A stretch of 64,000 nt of DNA from Pseudooceanicola marinus (GTDB taxonomy: Bacteria; Pseudomonadota; Alphaproteobacteria; Rhodobacterales; Rhodobacteraceae), in contig NZ_JAIVMC010000010.1 in NCBI RefSeq assembly GCF_020177265.1, forward strand, positions 142,071 to 206,070, given 5' to 3'. This document shows positions 8,456 to 18,671 of the stretch, one piece after another. Numbering within the stretch: the stretch's first letter is position 1; each line of letters starts with the position of its first letter. The notes under the pieces are model-generated. The model worked only from the letters and a program-made list of their open reading frames with translations. It ran no database searches and was not told where the DNA came from. The position numbers and the translations under genes are program-made.

Positions 8456-11080
8456 ATGGTTGAGCCGACGCGATACACCCGATTGATGCACCGGCTGCGC
8501 TGGCGGCTGGCCCTGACACGGGCCGGGATTCTGGCGGAGAGCGTGGTGCGTGCGCTGTGGCCGCTGTGGACCTTCCTGCTGACCGGGCTGGCACTGGTGA
8601 TGCTGGGGGTCGTCGCGGCCCTGCCGGTGGAGGCGATCTGGACCCTGGGCGCCCTGGCGGGTGTCGTTGCTCTGGCGCTGCTGGTCCTCGGGCTGCGGCG
8701 CCTGCGGTTTCCCTCCCGCGAAGATGCCTTTCGACGGCTGGATGCGACGCTGAAAGGCCAGCCTTTGCAGGCCCTTCGCGACAGCCCGGCCATCGGCGAC
8801 AGCGATCCGGGCACCCGTGCGCTGTGGGAGGCCCACCAGGCGCGGATGGTGGTCCGGGCACGTCAGGCGCGGGCGGTGGACCCTGATCTGCGGCTCTCGT
8901 CCCGCGACCCCTTCGGCCTGCGCTATGTCGCCCTTCTGGGCGTCGTCGTGGCGCTGTTCTTCGGCTCCTTCTGGCGGTTGGGTGATCTGGGCGACATGAC
9001 GCCGGGCGGCGCGCAGGCGGCCATCGGTCCCTCCTGGGAAGGCTGGGTGGCACCGCCGCCCTACACCGGCCTGCCCACGCTCTACCTCGGCGACATCGCG
9101 GGGGAGGAGCTTTCGGCGCCGCGCGGGTCCGAGGTGACAGTGCGATTCTACGGTCCCGAAGGCCGGCTGGAACTCAGCGAGACCGTCTCGGGTCGGGTCG
9201 GGGACCTGCCGCCGGCGGATGCCTCTGCACAGGATTTCATCATCGAACAGGATGGGCGGCTGGCCGTCGAAGGCCCGGGGGGCCGTGAATGGCGCGTCGT
9301 CCTGGTGCCGGACCAGGCGCCCGCCGTCACCGTCGACGGCCCGGGCGAGGCCGATGTCGAAGGGCAGATGACCATGCCCTTCTCTGCCAGGGATGACTAC
9401 GGCGTGGTGGCGGGCGAGGCGGTGATCGCCCTCGACCTCGACGCGGTCGACCGCCGCTATGGCTTGGCCATGGATCCCGAGCCGCGCGAGGCGATCCGGG
9501 TGCCCCTGCCAATGCCGATCTCCGGCTCTCGCGCCGAGTTTTCCGAGGCGCTGGTGGAGAATTTCTCGCAGCACCCCTGGGCCAACATGCCCGTCACAGT
9601 CTCCCTGACGGTGGAGGATGCGGCGGCGCAATCGGGGCGCAGCGACGGCTACGACATGCTGCTGGATGCGCGCCGTTTCTTCGATCCCCTGGCCGCTGCG
9701 CTGATCGAGATGCGCCGCGATCTGCTGTGGAACCGCGACAATGCCGAGCGGGTGGCCCAGGTCCTGCGCGCCGTGCGCTGGCAGGGCGACCGGTTCTTCC
9801 CCTCCGAGACGCTGGAACTGCGCCTGATGCGCCTGGTGCGCAAGGTGGAGACGATCGTGCGCTTCCGCCCGATGACCGATGAGCAGGTGAGCGAGGTCAC
9901 CGCCGCGCTCTGGGACATGGCGGTGGAGATCGAGGATGGGGATCTGGATGACGCCCGCGCCCGCATGGAGCGCGCCCGCGACCGCCTGCAGGAAGCGATG
10001 CGCAACGGCGCCTCGGACGAGGAAATCGCCCGACTGATGCAGGAGTTGCGCGACGCCACCCAGGATTACATGCGCCAGCTGGCGCAACAGCAGGCCCGCG
10101 ACCGCGCCAATGATCCGAACCAGCCGCCGATGGACATGGAAAATGCCATGCGGATGACCCAGGACGACATTCAGCGCATGATGGACCGCATCCAGGAGCT
10201 GATGGAGGAAGGCCGCATGGCCGAGGCCCAGCAGGCGCTGGAAGAGCTTCAGCAGATGCTGGAGAACATGCAGATGACCGAGGGTCAGGGCGGCGGCGAA
10301 GGCCAGCAAAGCCCGGGCGAACAGGCGATGGAAGGACTGGGAGAGACCCTGCGCGACCAGCAGGAGTTGTCTGACGAGGCCTTCCGTGACCTTCAGGATC
10401 AGTTCAACCCGGATGGGAACTCTGGCCAGCGCGGCCAGCAGGGTCAGCAGGGGGAGAACCAGGGCCAGCAGCAGCAAGGTGGCCAGGGACAACAGCAGGG
10501 CCAGCAACCCGGCCAGAGCCAGGGCGGTGGCGGTGGCCAGTCCCAGGGCCAACAGCAGGGCCAGGCGGGCGAAGGCGCCCCCGACGCCGGGGACCTTGCC
10601 GACCGTCAGCGGCAACTGCGCGAGGAACTGGACCGGCAGCGCGGCAACCTTCCCGGCGCCGGGACCGAGGCGGGGCGCGCGGCGCGCGACTCGCTTGACC
10701 GGGCCGACGAGGCGATGCGCGGGGCCGAGGAGGCCCTGGGCGAGGGCGACTTGGCCGAGGCCATCGACCAGCAATCCCAAGCCATGGACGCCCTGCGCGA
10801 GGGCATGCGCAACCTGGGCGAGGCCATGTCGCAGCAGGAACGTGATCTGGCCGGACAGCAGGGCGAGGCCGAGGGGGACAACCCGGGGCAACGCAATGAT
10901 CCGCTGGGCCGCAACGCCGGCACCAACGGGGCGCTCGGCAACGACCGCGAGATGCTGCAGGACCCCGACGTGCAGCGCCGCGCCCGCGATCTTCTGGATG
11001 AGATCCGCCGCCGCTCCGGCGAGGCGGAGCGCAGCGCAGAAGAACTCGACTACCTGCGGCGCCTGCTCGACCGGTTCTGA
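8456..11080 (+). CDS. TIGR02302 (DUF4175) family membrane protein with Gln-rich segment
   Basis: A large protein of 874 residues. Two hydrophobic segments lie near residues 30-85, and a third near 155-172. A long mostly soluble part follows, with helical, Met/Glu/Arg-rich stretches around residues 480-640. A low-complexity Gln/Gly-rich run lies around residues 655-705, encoded by repeated GGCCAG units at about 10430-10565. The family (TIGR02302) is widespread in alphaproteobacteria and of unknown function; a role at the cell envelope is only a guess. It begins 33 bases after lysA. The region after its end is a 389-base gap. Confidence 0.85.
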   Translation: MVEPTRYTRLMHRLRWRLALTRAGILAESVVRALWPLWTFLLTGLALVMLGVVAALPVEAIWTLGALAGVVALALLVLGLRRLRFPSREDAFRRLDATLKGQPLQALRDSPAIGDSDPGTRALWEAHQARMVVRARQARAVDPDLRLSSRDPFGLRYVALLGVVVALFFGSFWRLGDLGDMTPGGAQAAIGPSWEGWVAPPPYTGLPTLYLGDIAGEELSAPRGSEVTVRFYGPEGRLELSETVSGRVGDLPPADASAQDFIIEQDGRLAVEGPGGREWRVVLVPDQAPAVTVDGPGEADVEGQMTMPFSARDDYGVVAGEAVIALDLDAVDRRYGLAMDPEPREAIRVPLPMPISGSRAEFSEALVENFSQHPWANMPVTVSLTVEDAAAQSGRSDGYDMLLDARRFFDPLAAALIEMRRDLLWNRDNAERVAQVLRAVRWQGDRFFPSETLELRLMRLVRKVETIVRFRPMTDEQVSEVTAALWDMAVEIEDGDLDDARARMERARDRLQEAMRNGASDEEIARLMQELRDATQDYMRQLAQQQARDRANDPNQPPMDMENAMRMTQDDIQRMMDRIQELMEEGRMAEAQQALEELQQMLENMQMTEGQGGGEGQQSPGEQAMEGLGETLRDQQELSDEAFRDLQDQFNPDGNSGQRGQQGQQGENQGQQQQGGQGQQQGQQPGQSQGGGGGQSQGQQQGQAGEGAPDAGDLADRQRQLREELDRQRGNLPGAGTEAGRAARDSLDRADEAMRGAEEALGEGDLAEAIDQQSQAMDALREGMRNLGEAMSQQERDLAGQQGEAEGDNPGQRNDPLGRNAGTNGALGNDREMLQDPDVQRRARDLLDEIRRRSGEAERSAEELDYLRRLLDRF

Positions 11081-11469
11081 AGGGGAGCAGGGGTCGGTCT
11101 CCCATCCCTTGATTGCGTGAGGCTTTTCGACAAGGTGAACCCGATCGCCGTGGCTTGCCCCCCCGACCCGCCGGGACACGGTAAGCCGGATCGCCCGACC
11201 TCGCAGAACATCCATGTCCCGCTCCAGCTGGCGAGCTGCCGATCACGGGGCATTGATCTCGGTGCCCGGCTGAACTTCCCGGTCAACTATCTGGGGACGG
11301 CGAGCTGTCTCAAAGGCAGGCTCACAGGCCGCGGGCGACTTTTCCAGCGGTGACCTTGCCAAAACATAGGTCTCGTCCAGGGGCTTGCCTTTGCTCAGCG
11401 ATTGGCATTCGTTCCGGACGATGGAGCCTGCAGGACCTCCCCCTTTACCAGCGCGACGAGACCGTCCCC
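11081..11469. other. 389-bp gap without a recognisable gene; possible decayed ORF and inverted repeat
   Basis: No convincing gene is seen between the TIGR02302 gene and the zinc-ribbon gene. The base composition is less GC-rich than the neighbours. A minus-strand frame is open from about 11446 down to a stop at 11243, with protein-like sequence (for example KGKPLDETYVLARSP) but no ATG or GTG start and only moderate GC at third positions. A perfect 9-bp inverted repeat (GGTCTCGTC at 11369-11377, GACGAGACC at 11455-11463) spans 95 bases. It could hold a structured RNA, a broken gene or a promoter region; none of these can be shown. Confidence 0.4.
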
Positions 11470-12609
11470 TCAGCTGGCCGTCCGGTTTTCGATCCAGGCG
11501 ATCAGCTCACGCACGTTGGCGTCGAGCCAGATGCGCCCCTGATCGACGCCGCCCACGTAGCTGCGCAGGATCGGCGCGGCCTGGGGGATCTGCGTGGCGA
11601 TGCGCGGCGCGTTTATGTAAAGCAGCACGCCGATGGCGGCGAGGAAGATAGGCAGCGTGAAGGCACGACGGAAATTGCGGCGAACGGCCGGATCTTCTTC
11701 CTCGTACTCGGCCTCGTCCTCGACCCGCTGGTTGCGGCTGCGCAGGGAGGAGTTGATTTCCTCGATGTCGGGCAGGAGATCCCGTCGCGAGGCGGCATGG
11801 GCCTCGTCGTCACCGCTGTCCTCGGCAGGGGCGGGTTTGCCGCGCAGCCGGGCCATGCGGGCCCGGGCCTCGCGCTCGCGGCGGTCGGTTTCGCTTTCGG
11901 GGTCGCTCAGACCCAGCTCGGGCTGACTTTCCAGCCCTCCGCCTTCCCTGGCGCGGACTTTGGCCTCGTGTTCGGCCTCCTCGCGCAGGACGTCCCGCAC
12001 CGAGGGGTCAAGCTCGCGCCGCCGGGCGCCGCTCATCGGGGCGGGGCCGAGATCGTCTTCGTCCTCTTCCACGTCCTCATCGGTCCAGCTCTGCGGGGGG
12101 GCAGCGGGTTCGGTTCGGGGCAGGTGGTCGGGCGATGGCGTGGTCTCTTCGACGGCCTCGTCATGGGGGGCGGGCCAGGACATGGGCTCCGATCCGGGCT
12201 CCTCGTCGCGCTCGGGCCGGGCGGTGTCGGTCGGCTCGGCGCCATAGGGATCGGTGCTCTCGAACCCGGTGCCATCGCCGGTCAGGGCGCTTTCGGTACC
12301 GGTTTCGGCCTCGCTTTCGGGCAGGGGCTCCGGCTCGGCGGCGGCCTCTGGCGCCGTGGCTGCTTCGGGACCACTCGCCTCGACGTCTCGCGTGCTGTCG
12401 CTGCGCGGCCGGCGGGGCGACACGCGCGGGGCGGGGGGCGCGGCCGCGCCGATCGGGCGCCCGGCGGCCTGGCCGTCGTCGGAGGTGTCAACGGGACCCT
12501 GGAACCAGGTGTCACCGCAGTTGGAGCATTGCACGTCGCGACCTGCCGCCGGGATCACCGCGTCAGGCACTTCGTACTGCGCTCCGCAATTCGGGCAGGT
12601 TAACCGCAT
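11470..12609 (-). CDS. Zinc-ribbon (MJ0042-type) protein with acidic linker and C-terminal membrane segment
   Basis: The 379-residue protein opens with a zinc ribbon: Cys5, Cys8, Cys28 and Cys31 in CPNC...CSNC. A long Glu/Asp/Pro-rich, probably disordered region follows (about 45-300), then one membrane helix near residue 318 (LPIFLAAIGVLLYINAP) and a short tail. Such zinc-ribbon proteins are common next to ftsE in Rhodobacteraceae and have no proven role. It is divergent from ftsE across about 170 bases. Topology would place the zinc ribbon in the cytoplasm. Confidence 0.8.
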   Translation of the reverse strand: MRLTCPNCGAQYEVPDAVIPAAGRDVQCSNCGDTWFQGPVDTSDDGQAAGRPIGAAAPPAPRVSPRRPRSDSTRDVEASGPEAATAPEAAAEPEPLPESEAETGTESALTGDGTGFESTDPYGAEPTDTARPERDEEPGSEPMSWPAPHDEAVEETTPSPDHLPRTEPAAPPQSWTDEDVEEDEDDLGPAPMSGARRRELDPSVRDVLREEAEHEAKVRAREGGGLESQPELGLSDPESETDRREREARARMARLRGKPAPAEDSGDDEAHAASRRDLLPDIEEINSSLRSRNQRVEDEAEYEEEDPAVRRNFRRAFTLPIFLAAIGVLLYINAPRIATQIPQAAPILRSYVGGVDQGRIWLDANVRELIAWIENRTAS

Positions 12610-12781
12610 GAGGCCCCATTCGACAGGTCAGGCCGGATCGCTGCGGGGGCAGCGCCGGCTGGCTCTTGCGGCTACCATATGTGGTTCGGCAATGGCGGAA
12701 AAGTGCTATTTCCGCCGGGCAGCGCGATTGCAACAGACCCCGCGATCCTGCAAAAGGAACCAGCACACGCGGGGGCTCTAC

Positions 12782-13459
12782 GTGATCGAACTGGACAATC
12801 TCGCCTATTCCTATGGCGGCGGAGAGTTGCTGAGCGACATCTCCCTCAGGCTTACCCCGGGCTCGTTCCATTTCCTGACCGGCCCCTCGGGCGCGGGGAA
12901 GACGACCTTCCTCAAACTTTGCTACGGCGCGCTGATCCCCACGGCGGGGCAGGCGGTGCTGTTCGGCCAGGACGTGCGCGAGATGAGCCGCGACGACGTG
13001 GCCACGATCCGCCGTCGCATCGGCGTGGTGCACCAGGATTGCCAGTTCCTGGACCACCTGACGGTGGCGGAAAACATCGCCCTACCGCTGATGGTCTCGG
13101 GCCAAGACGTCGAGGCGGAGCAGCAGAACCTGGAAGAGCTGATTGCCTGGTGCGGGCTGACCCAGCGGGCCGGCGCCTTGCCACCGGAGCTGTCGGGTGG
13201 CGAACGTCAGCGCGCGGCCCTGGCCCGCGCCGTGATCATGAGCCCGGAGGTCATCCTGGCGGACGAACCCACGGGCAACGTCGACTGGGAGATGTCGCAG
13301 CGCCTGCTGGCCCTGTTGGTGGAACTGAACCGCATGGGCAAGACGGTGATGATCGCCACCCATGATCTGGGTCTGATCCGCGCCGCCAAAAGCCGGGTGC
13401 AGGCCCGCGTCCTGCGTATCGCCAAGCGGCGGCTGCAATTGGCGGGGGCGGACCTGTGA
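12782..13459 (+). CDS. ftsE: Cell division ATP-binding protein FtsE
   Basis: The ATPase of the FtsEX complex, which acts at the division septum and controls peptidoglycan hydrolases. The 225-residue protein has Walker A GPSGAGKT (residues 34-41), the signature LSGGERQR and Walker B VILADEPTGN. I chose the GTG at 12782, because the family begins just before this IELDN stretch; the longer open frame upstream has no ABC sequence. The stop overlaps the ftsX start by 4 bases (GTGA). Confidence 0.95.
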   Translation: MIELDNLAYSYGGGELLSDISLRLTPGSFHFLTGPSGAGKTTFLKLCYGALIPTAGQAVLFGQDVREMSRDDVATIRRRIGVVHQDCQFLDHLTVAENIALPLMVSGQDVEAEQQNLEELIAWCGLTQRAGALPPELSGGERQRAALARAVIMSPEVILADEPTGNVDWEMSQRLLALLVELNRMGKTVMIATHDLGLIRAAKSRVQARVLRIAKRRLQLAGADL

Positions 13460-14382
13460 ACAAGCGCCTGTCGCCCCGCGCCCTGGCCGCCATCTCCCCG
13501 CTGGCACTGCTGAAGGGCGAACCGCAGGCGGACCGCGTGGTGCCGCCAACCGGGTTCACCGCCCGACTGACCCTCTTCGCTGCCGCCGCCATGACCTTCC
13601 TCGCCGTCTTCGCCCTGGCGCTGTCGCTGGCCACGGGCCGCATGGCCGCCAACTGGTCGCAGGAACTGGCGCGCAGCTCCACCCTGCGGATCTCGGCGCC
13701 TGCGGACCAGATCGCAGCCCAGACCGAGGCGGCGCTGCAGGTGCTGGAGACCACGCGCGGCGTGGCGCGGGCGCGCGCCCTGACGGCGGAAGAACAGCAG
13801 GGCCTGCTGGAACCCTGGTTCGGCCCCGACCTGCCGGTGGACAGCCTGCCGATCCCGCAACTGGTGGAGATCGTCGAGGACGGCGAGGGCTACGACGCCG
13901 CGGGCCTGCGCCTGCGCCTGCAGGCCGAGGTGCCGGGCGCCGTGTTGGACGATCACGCACGCTGGCGCCGGCCGCTGGTGCGCGCCGCCGAGCGGATCCG
14001 TGCCCTGGGCCTCCTGTCGCTGCTGCTGATCGGGGGGGTGATGGCGGCCATGATTACCCTTGCCGCCAATTCGGCGCTGGCCGCCAACGCCCAGGTCATC
14101 GCCGTGCTGCGGCTTGTCGGCGCCCGGGATGAATTCATCGCCCGTGCCTTCGTCCGCCGCTTCACCTTCCGGGCCTTCTGGGGCGCGGCGCTTGGCATGG
14201 CTCTTGGCCTCGCCGCGCTGCTGGCCCTGCCGCAGGCGCAGGCCGAGGGCGGCTTCCTGACGGGCCTGGGCCTGCGTGGCTGGCACTGGATCTGGCCCTT
14301 CGTCCTGCCGCCTGTCGCCGCCGCCGTGTCCTTTGCCGCCACCCGCGCCGCGGCCCGGCGCATGTTGGGGAACCTCGCATGA
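13456..14382 (+). CDS. ftsX: Cell division protein FtsX (permease-like)
   Basis: The membrane partner of FtsE, with 308 residues. It has an N-terminal hydrophobic segment (about residues 35-58), a periplasmic domain and three further membrane segments in the C-terminal half (near residues 180-200, 232-258 and 275-298), the FtsX pattern. It probably passes FtsE's ATP cycle to periplasmic cell-wall hydrolases. The GTG start overlaps the ftsE stop, and its own stop overlaps the plsC start (ATGA), so the three genes are translated together. Confidence 0.93.
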   Translation: MNKRLSPRALAAISPLALLKGEPQADRVVPPTGFTARLTLFAAAAMTFLAVFALALSLATGRMAANWSQELARSSTLRISAPADQIAAQTEAALQVLETTRGVARARALTAEEQQGLLEPWFGPDLPVDSLPIPQLVEIVEDGEGYDAAGLRLRLQAEVPGAVLDDHARWRRPLVRAAERIRALGLLSLLLIGGVMAAMITLAANSALAANAQVIAVLRLVGARDEFIARAFVRRFTFRAFWGAALGMALGLAALLALPQAQAEGGFLTGLGLRGWHWIWPFVLPPVAAAVSFAATRAAARRMLGNLA

Positions 14383-15128
14383 AAACCACCTTCGGCTACC
14401 TCCGCTCCCTGATCTTTGTGGTTCAGATGTTCGCGATGATGACCCTGATGGGCATCGCCTTCCTGCCCTGGGCGGCGGTCAGCCGGCGTGGCGCCTATAC
14501 CGGTGCCTGGGTCTTCTGCCACTGGGTGCGCTGGTCGGTACGCTGGATCTGCGGGCTGAAAAGCGAGATCCGGGGCGACGTGCCTCAGGGCCAGGTGCTG
14601 ATCGGCTCGAAACACCAGAGCTTCTTCGACGTGATCCTGATCGTCTCGGCGGTGCGCGAGCCGAAGTTCATCATGAAGGACATCCTGCGGTTCACCCCCA
14701 TCGTCGGGTTCTACGCCCTGCGCATCGGCTGCGTGCCGGTCAAACGCGGCCGCCGGGCCGAGGCAATCCGCGACATGATGGCCAGCGTGACCTCGGGCGA
14801 TGCGCCGGCGGGGCAGCTGATCATCTATCCGCAGGGCACCCGCGTCGCCCCGGGCCAGCGGGCCGATTACAAGGTGGGCGTGGCGGCGATCTACGAACAG
14901 ACGCACCAGCCCTGCGTGCCGGCGGCCACCAACGTGGGTCTCTTCTGGCCGCGCAGTGGCCTGCTGCGCAAGCCGGGCCTGGCGGTGCTGGAATTCCTGC
15001 CGCCGATCCCCGCGGATCTGCCGCGCGAGGAATTCCGCGCGCGGCTGCAGCAGGAGGTGGAAAGCGCCTCGAATGCGCTGATGAGGGAAGGAGGGTTCGA
15101 CCCCGATGGAGTATCTCGACCGGATTGA
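14379..15128 (+). CDS. plsC: 1-acyl-sn-glycerol-3-phosphate acyltransferase
   Basis: This inner-membrane enzyme transfers an acyl chain to lysophosphatidic acid to make phosphatidic acid. The 249-residue protein has a hydrophobic N terminus (residues 10-35), the catalytic HX4D motif KHQSFFD near residue 79, and the substrate motif YPQGTR near residue 150 (the usual form is PEGTR). It overlaps ftsX by 4 bases and the following PPOX gene by 23, so the operon links division and membrane lipid genes. The family is certain; which acyl acceptor it prefers is not. Confidence 0.93.
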   Translation: MKTTFGYLRSLIFVVQMFAMMTLMGIAFLPWAAVSRRGAYTGAWVFCHWVRWSVRWICGLKSEIRGDVPQGQVLIGSKHQSFFDVILIVSAVREPKFIMKDILRFTPIVGFYALRIGCVPVKRGRRAEAIRDMMASVTSGDAPAGQLIIYPQGTRVAPGQRADYKVGVAAIYEQTHQPCVPAATNVGLFWPRSGLLRKPGLAVLEFLPPIPADLPREEFRARLQQEVESASNALMREGGFDPDGVSRPD

Positions 15129-15714
15129 GGATCTCGAGGAGATCTACGGCAACAGCCCCGGCGCCGCCTCGCTGCGCAAGGTGGCGCAACGCATGACCCC
15201 CGACTATCGCCGTTGGATCGCCGCGTCGCGGTTCTGCGTCGTTTCCACTGTCGGCCCCGAGGGCGTCGACGGCAGCCCGCGCGGCGATGACGGCCCCGTG
15301 GTGCGCGAGTTGGATGAAAGCCACCTGGCGCTGCCCGACTGGCACGGCAACAACCGCATCGACACCCTGCGCAACATCGTCCGCGATCCGCGCATGGCGC
15401 TGATGTTCATGGTGCCGGGGTCGATGAACGTAGTGCGGGTCAATGGCCGGGGTCGGGTGACGGCGGATGCCGAACTGCGCGCGCGATTCACGTTCAAGGG
15501 CAAGCAGCCGCGTAGCGTCGTGGTGATGCAGATCGACGAGATCTATTTTCAATGCGCCCGCGCCGTGATGCGCGCAGGCCTCTGGGACGGGCGCGACGAC
15601 AGTGCTGGTCTGCCGACCCCGGGAGAGATCCTGGCGGCGATGACCGAGGGCGAAGTGGGCGGGACCGAGTATGACCGCGCCTGGCCCGAGCGCGCCGCGC
15701 AGACCATGTGGTGA
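15106..15714 (+). CDS. PPOX-class FMN-dependent flavoprotein (MSMEG_1061-like)
   Basis: A 202-residue protein of the pyridoxamine-5'-phosphate-oxidase-like split barrel fold. The core begins near residue 35 (RFCVVSTVGPEGVDGSPRG), with the typical later segments DWHGNNRIDTLRNI and VNGRGRVT. These proteins bind FMN or F420 and act as oxidoreductases; the substrate here is unknown. The gene overlaps the end of plsC by 23 bases. Its stop codon touches the end of the convergent glycosyltransferase gene with no bases between. Confidence 0.88.
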   Translation: MEYLDRIEDLEEIYGNSPGAASLRKVAQRMTPDYRRWIAASRFCVVSTVGPEGVDGSPRGDDGPVVRELDESHLALPDWHGNNRIDTLRNIVRDPRMALMFMVPGSMNVVRVNGRGRVTADAELRARFTFKGKQPRSVVVMQIDEIYFQCARAVMRAGLWDGRDDSAGLPTPGEILAAMTEGEVGGTEYDRAWPERAAQTMW

Positions 15715-16554
15715 TCAGCCCCGGCCGCGCTCTGCCTCGGCCGCCAGCCGTTCAGCGATGAAGGCGTAGAAGCTCTGCCCCGGCGAGGCGTCCCGGCCGT
15801 AGGCCGCGTTCAACCGCGCCTTGTCGCGGAACACCTCCGCCAGCCGCGCGCGCAGTCGTGGCGTCAGGCCCGCGTTGCCCGGGCTGCCGGCCTCGATCTC
15901 GGCCAGGTGGCTGTCATAGGCGCGGGCGACACGGGCGGAGAAGTCGTCACTGGCGGTGGTGGAGCGCCCCGAGAGATGCAGACGGTAGGCGGCGCGTCCC
16001 AGCGGCGCGGTGCCACCCACCCGGGCCAGAAGTTCGGCCGCGTGGCGCACGTCCTGGCTGAGGTGGGTGGTGAAGGCCCGCGCCAGGCGTCGCGCCAGCA
16101 CGGGATGGAAGGAGGCGCCGGTGCGGCCCAGATCCTCCAGCCGCAACACGTCGCCGGGTCCGGGGGGCAGGCGCAGGATTTCCGTCCCGTCCTCGATCAC
16201 CGCCGTGCGCCCGAAGGCGGCGCCGTGGCGCTGTGCCAGGGGCAGCAGGTAGGTCAGGTAGTCCGGTTCCCAGCTGTCATCCGCGTCCAGGAAGGCGATG
16301 TAGTGCCCGCGCGCCTCGGCAAGGGCCCGGTTGCGGGCGGGGCCGGCGCCGCTTTGCACCGCTCCGACGGGCGGGAAGGCATAGCGCGGCCCCACGGTCA
16401 GCAGGGCGCGGTAGTCCTGCCCATCGTCGGAGGCCACCACGATCTCCACGTCCTCCGGCGGCAGGCCGCAGGCCCCGATGGAGGCCACGGCGCCGGGCAG
16501 GCTGGCCTCGGCGCGAAAGGCCGGGATGATGACGGAGACAGTGGGGCGGGCCAT
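15715..16554 (-). CDS. Family 2 glycosyltransferase
   Basis: The 279-residue protein has a GT-A fold start (VSVIIPAFRAEASL) and a metal-binding DXD-type site in FLDADDSWEPDYL near residue 92-100. It would transfer a sugar from a nucleotide-sugar donor, probably at the cytoplasmic side of the membrane; acceptor and sugar cannot be told. The start at 16554 has GGGAGG upstream; a longer frame adds residues with no family match. It stands alone, convergent with the plsC operon and upstream of nothing on its own strand. Confidence 0.85.
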   Translation of the reverse strand: MARPTVSVIIPAFRAEASLPGAVASIGACGLPPEDVEIVVASDDGQDYRALLTVGPRYAFPPVGAVQSGAGPARNRALAEARGHYIAFLDADDSWEPDYLTYLLPLAQRHGAAFGRTAVIEDGTEILRLPPGPGDVLRLEDLGRTGASFHPVLARRLARAFTTHLSQDVRHAAELLARVGGTAPLGRAAYRLHLSGRSTTASDDFSARVARAYDSHLAEIEAGSPGNAGLTPRLRARLAEVFRDKARLNAAYGRDASPGQSFYAFIAERLAAEAERGRG

Positions 16555-16671
16555 GGTGCGGCCTCCCTTCGGCTGTGCGGCTACCCGAAGGAATGTAGCC
16601 TGCGCGCCGATCAAGGAAAGCCGGTGCGACGGTCAGGCGCCTAACGCGGACCGGGGCGGGCCGGAAACGAC

Positions 16672-16700
16672 GAAGCCCGCCGCGCGGGGCGACGGGCTTC
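16672..16700 (-). terminator. Hairpin after lpdA
   Basis: An 8-bp stem, GAAGCCCG / CGGGCTTC, with a 13-base loop lies 24 bases beyond the lpdA stop on the minus strand. The T-run after it is weak (TCGTTTCC), so it is a probable rather than certain intrinsic terminator. Confidence 0.6.
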
Positions 16701-16723
16701 TCCAGATCAGCGCGAGAGCGGGA

Positions 16724-18118
<1,395 letters not shown>

Positions 18119-18174
18119 GGGTGGTCTCCTTTTTTCGTGGGGCGCGCGCGGGCGCCGGGAGTGCTTCGTTTCGG

Positions 18175-18240
18175 GTCGGGGAGGGGGCTCTGCCCCCGCC
18201 GCTGTCGCGGCACCCCCGGAGTATTTCGGGCCAACGTATG
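18175..18240. repeat. GC-rich intergenic repeat, copy 1
   Basis: An intergenic GC-rich element between lpdA and the next gene. It contains the 20-mer CGGGGAGGGGGCTCTGCCCC (18177-18196), which recurs identically at 43045-43064. A second short stem (GCCGCTGTCGCGGC) and the sequence CACCCCCGGAGTATTTCGGGCCAA follow in separate parts. From memory, similar elements are dispersed between genes in many roseobacter-group genomes. Confidence 0.55.
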
Positions 18241-18241
18241 A

Positions 18242-18661
18242 TCAGACGAGTGCGGCGCAGATCAGGATAACGGTGGCGAGAAGGCCGATGGCCCAGAGGA
18301 CGGAGCGCCAGGGCACCCATCCGAAGGCATAGGCCGGGATGTAGAGGACGCGGGCGGCGAGGTAGGTCCAGGCGCAGCCGGCGGTGAGCGGCGAGGAGGC
18401 GTCGGCCCAGACCACCAGCGCCACGGCGATGGTGAACAGGATCAGCCCCTCGAAATGGTTCGACATGGCGCGGTGCAGCCGGCCCGTGATGGGCGAGACC
18501 TGCTGATCCAGCGGCGTGCCCAGCCGGTCAGGGTCGCGCGGGCCCAGCGTCTTGCCCGGGCCCAGTTCCAGATTGGCCGGGATCGCCATCAGGGCGATCT
18601 GGATCACCTGCAGCAGGCCGGCGAGGCCGAGGATCGTTGCTTCGATGGGCAGGGTTGTCAT
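18242..18661 (-). CDS. MAPEG-family membrane protein (copy 1)
   Basis: A 139-residue protein with about four hydrophobic segments. It contains the MAPEG-like pattern (LHRAMSNHFEGLILF ... YLAARVLYIPAYAFGW). MAPEG proteins include glutathione-dependent membrane enzymes, but bacterial members are mostly uncharacterised. It lies between sucB and lpdA, next to a paralogue of the same pattern, 10 bases away. An earlier in-frame start inside the neighbour is possible, but the chosen ATG begins directly with the first membrane segment. Confidence 0.8.
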   Translation of the reverse strand: MTTLPIEATILGLAGLLQVIQIALMAIPANLELGPGKTLGPRDPDRLGTPLDQQVSPITGRLHRAMSNHFEGLILFTIAVALVVWADASSPLTAGCAWTYLAARVLYIPAYAFGWVPWRSVLWAIGLLATVILICAALV

Positions 18662-18671
18662 CGGGCGGACC

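Noticed and set aside
8405..11215. A 936-codon open frame on the minus strand opposite the TIGR02302 gene
   Set aside because: It is the GC-driven shadow of the real gene; its product is low-complexity His/Leu/Arg-rich and matches no family. The same holds for similar long antisense frames opposite sucA (20326-24252) and the importer/hydrolase genes (56053-59997).
11081..11469. A two-piece (permuted) tmRNA or RNase P RNA in the gap
   Set aside because: I found no tag-peptide codons of the alphaproteobacterial type, no T-loop with CCA end, and none of the conserved RNase P blocks.
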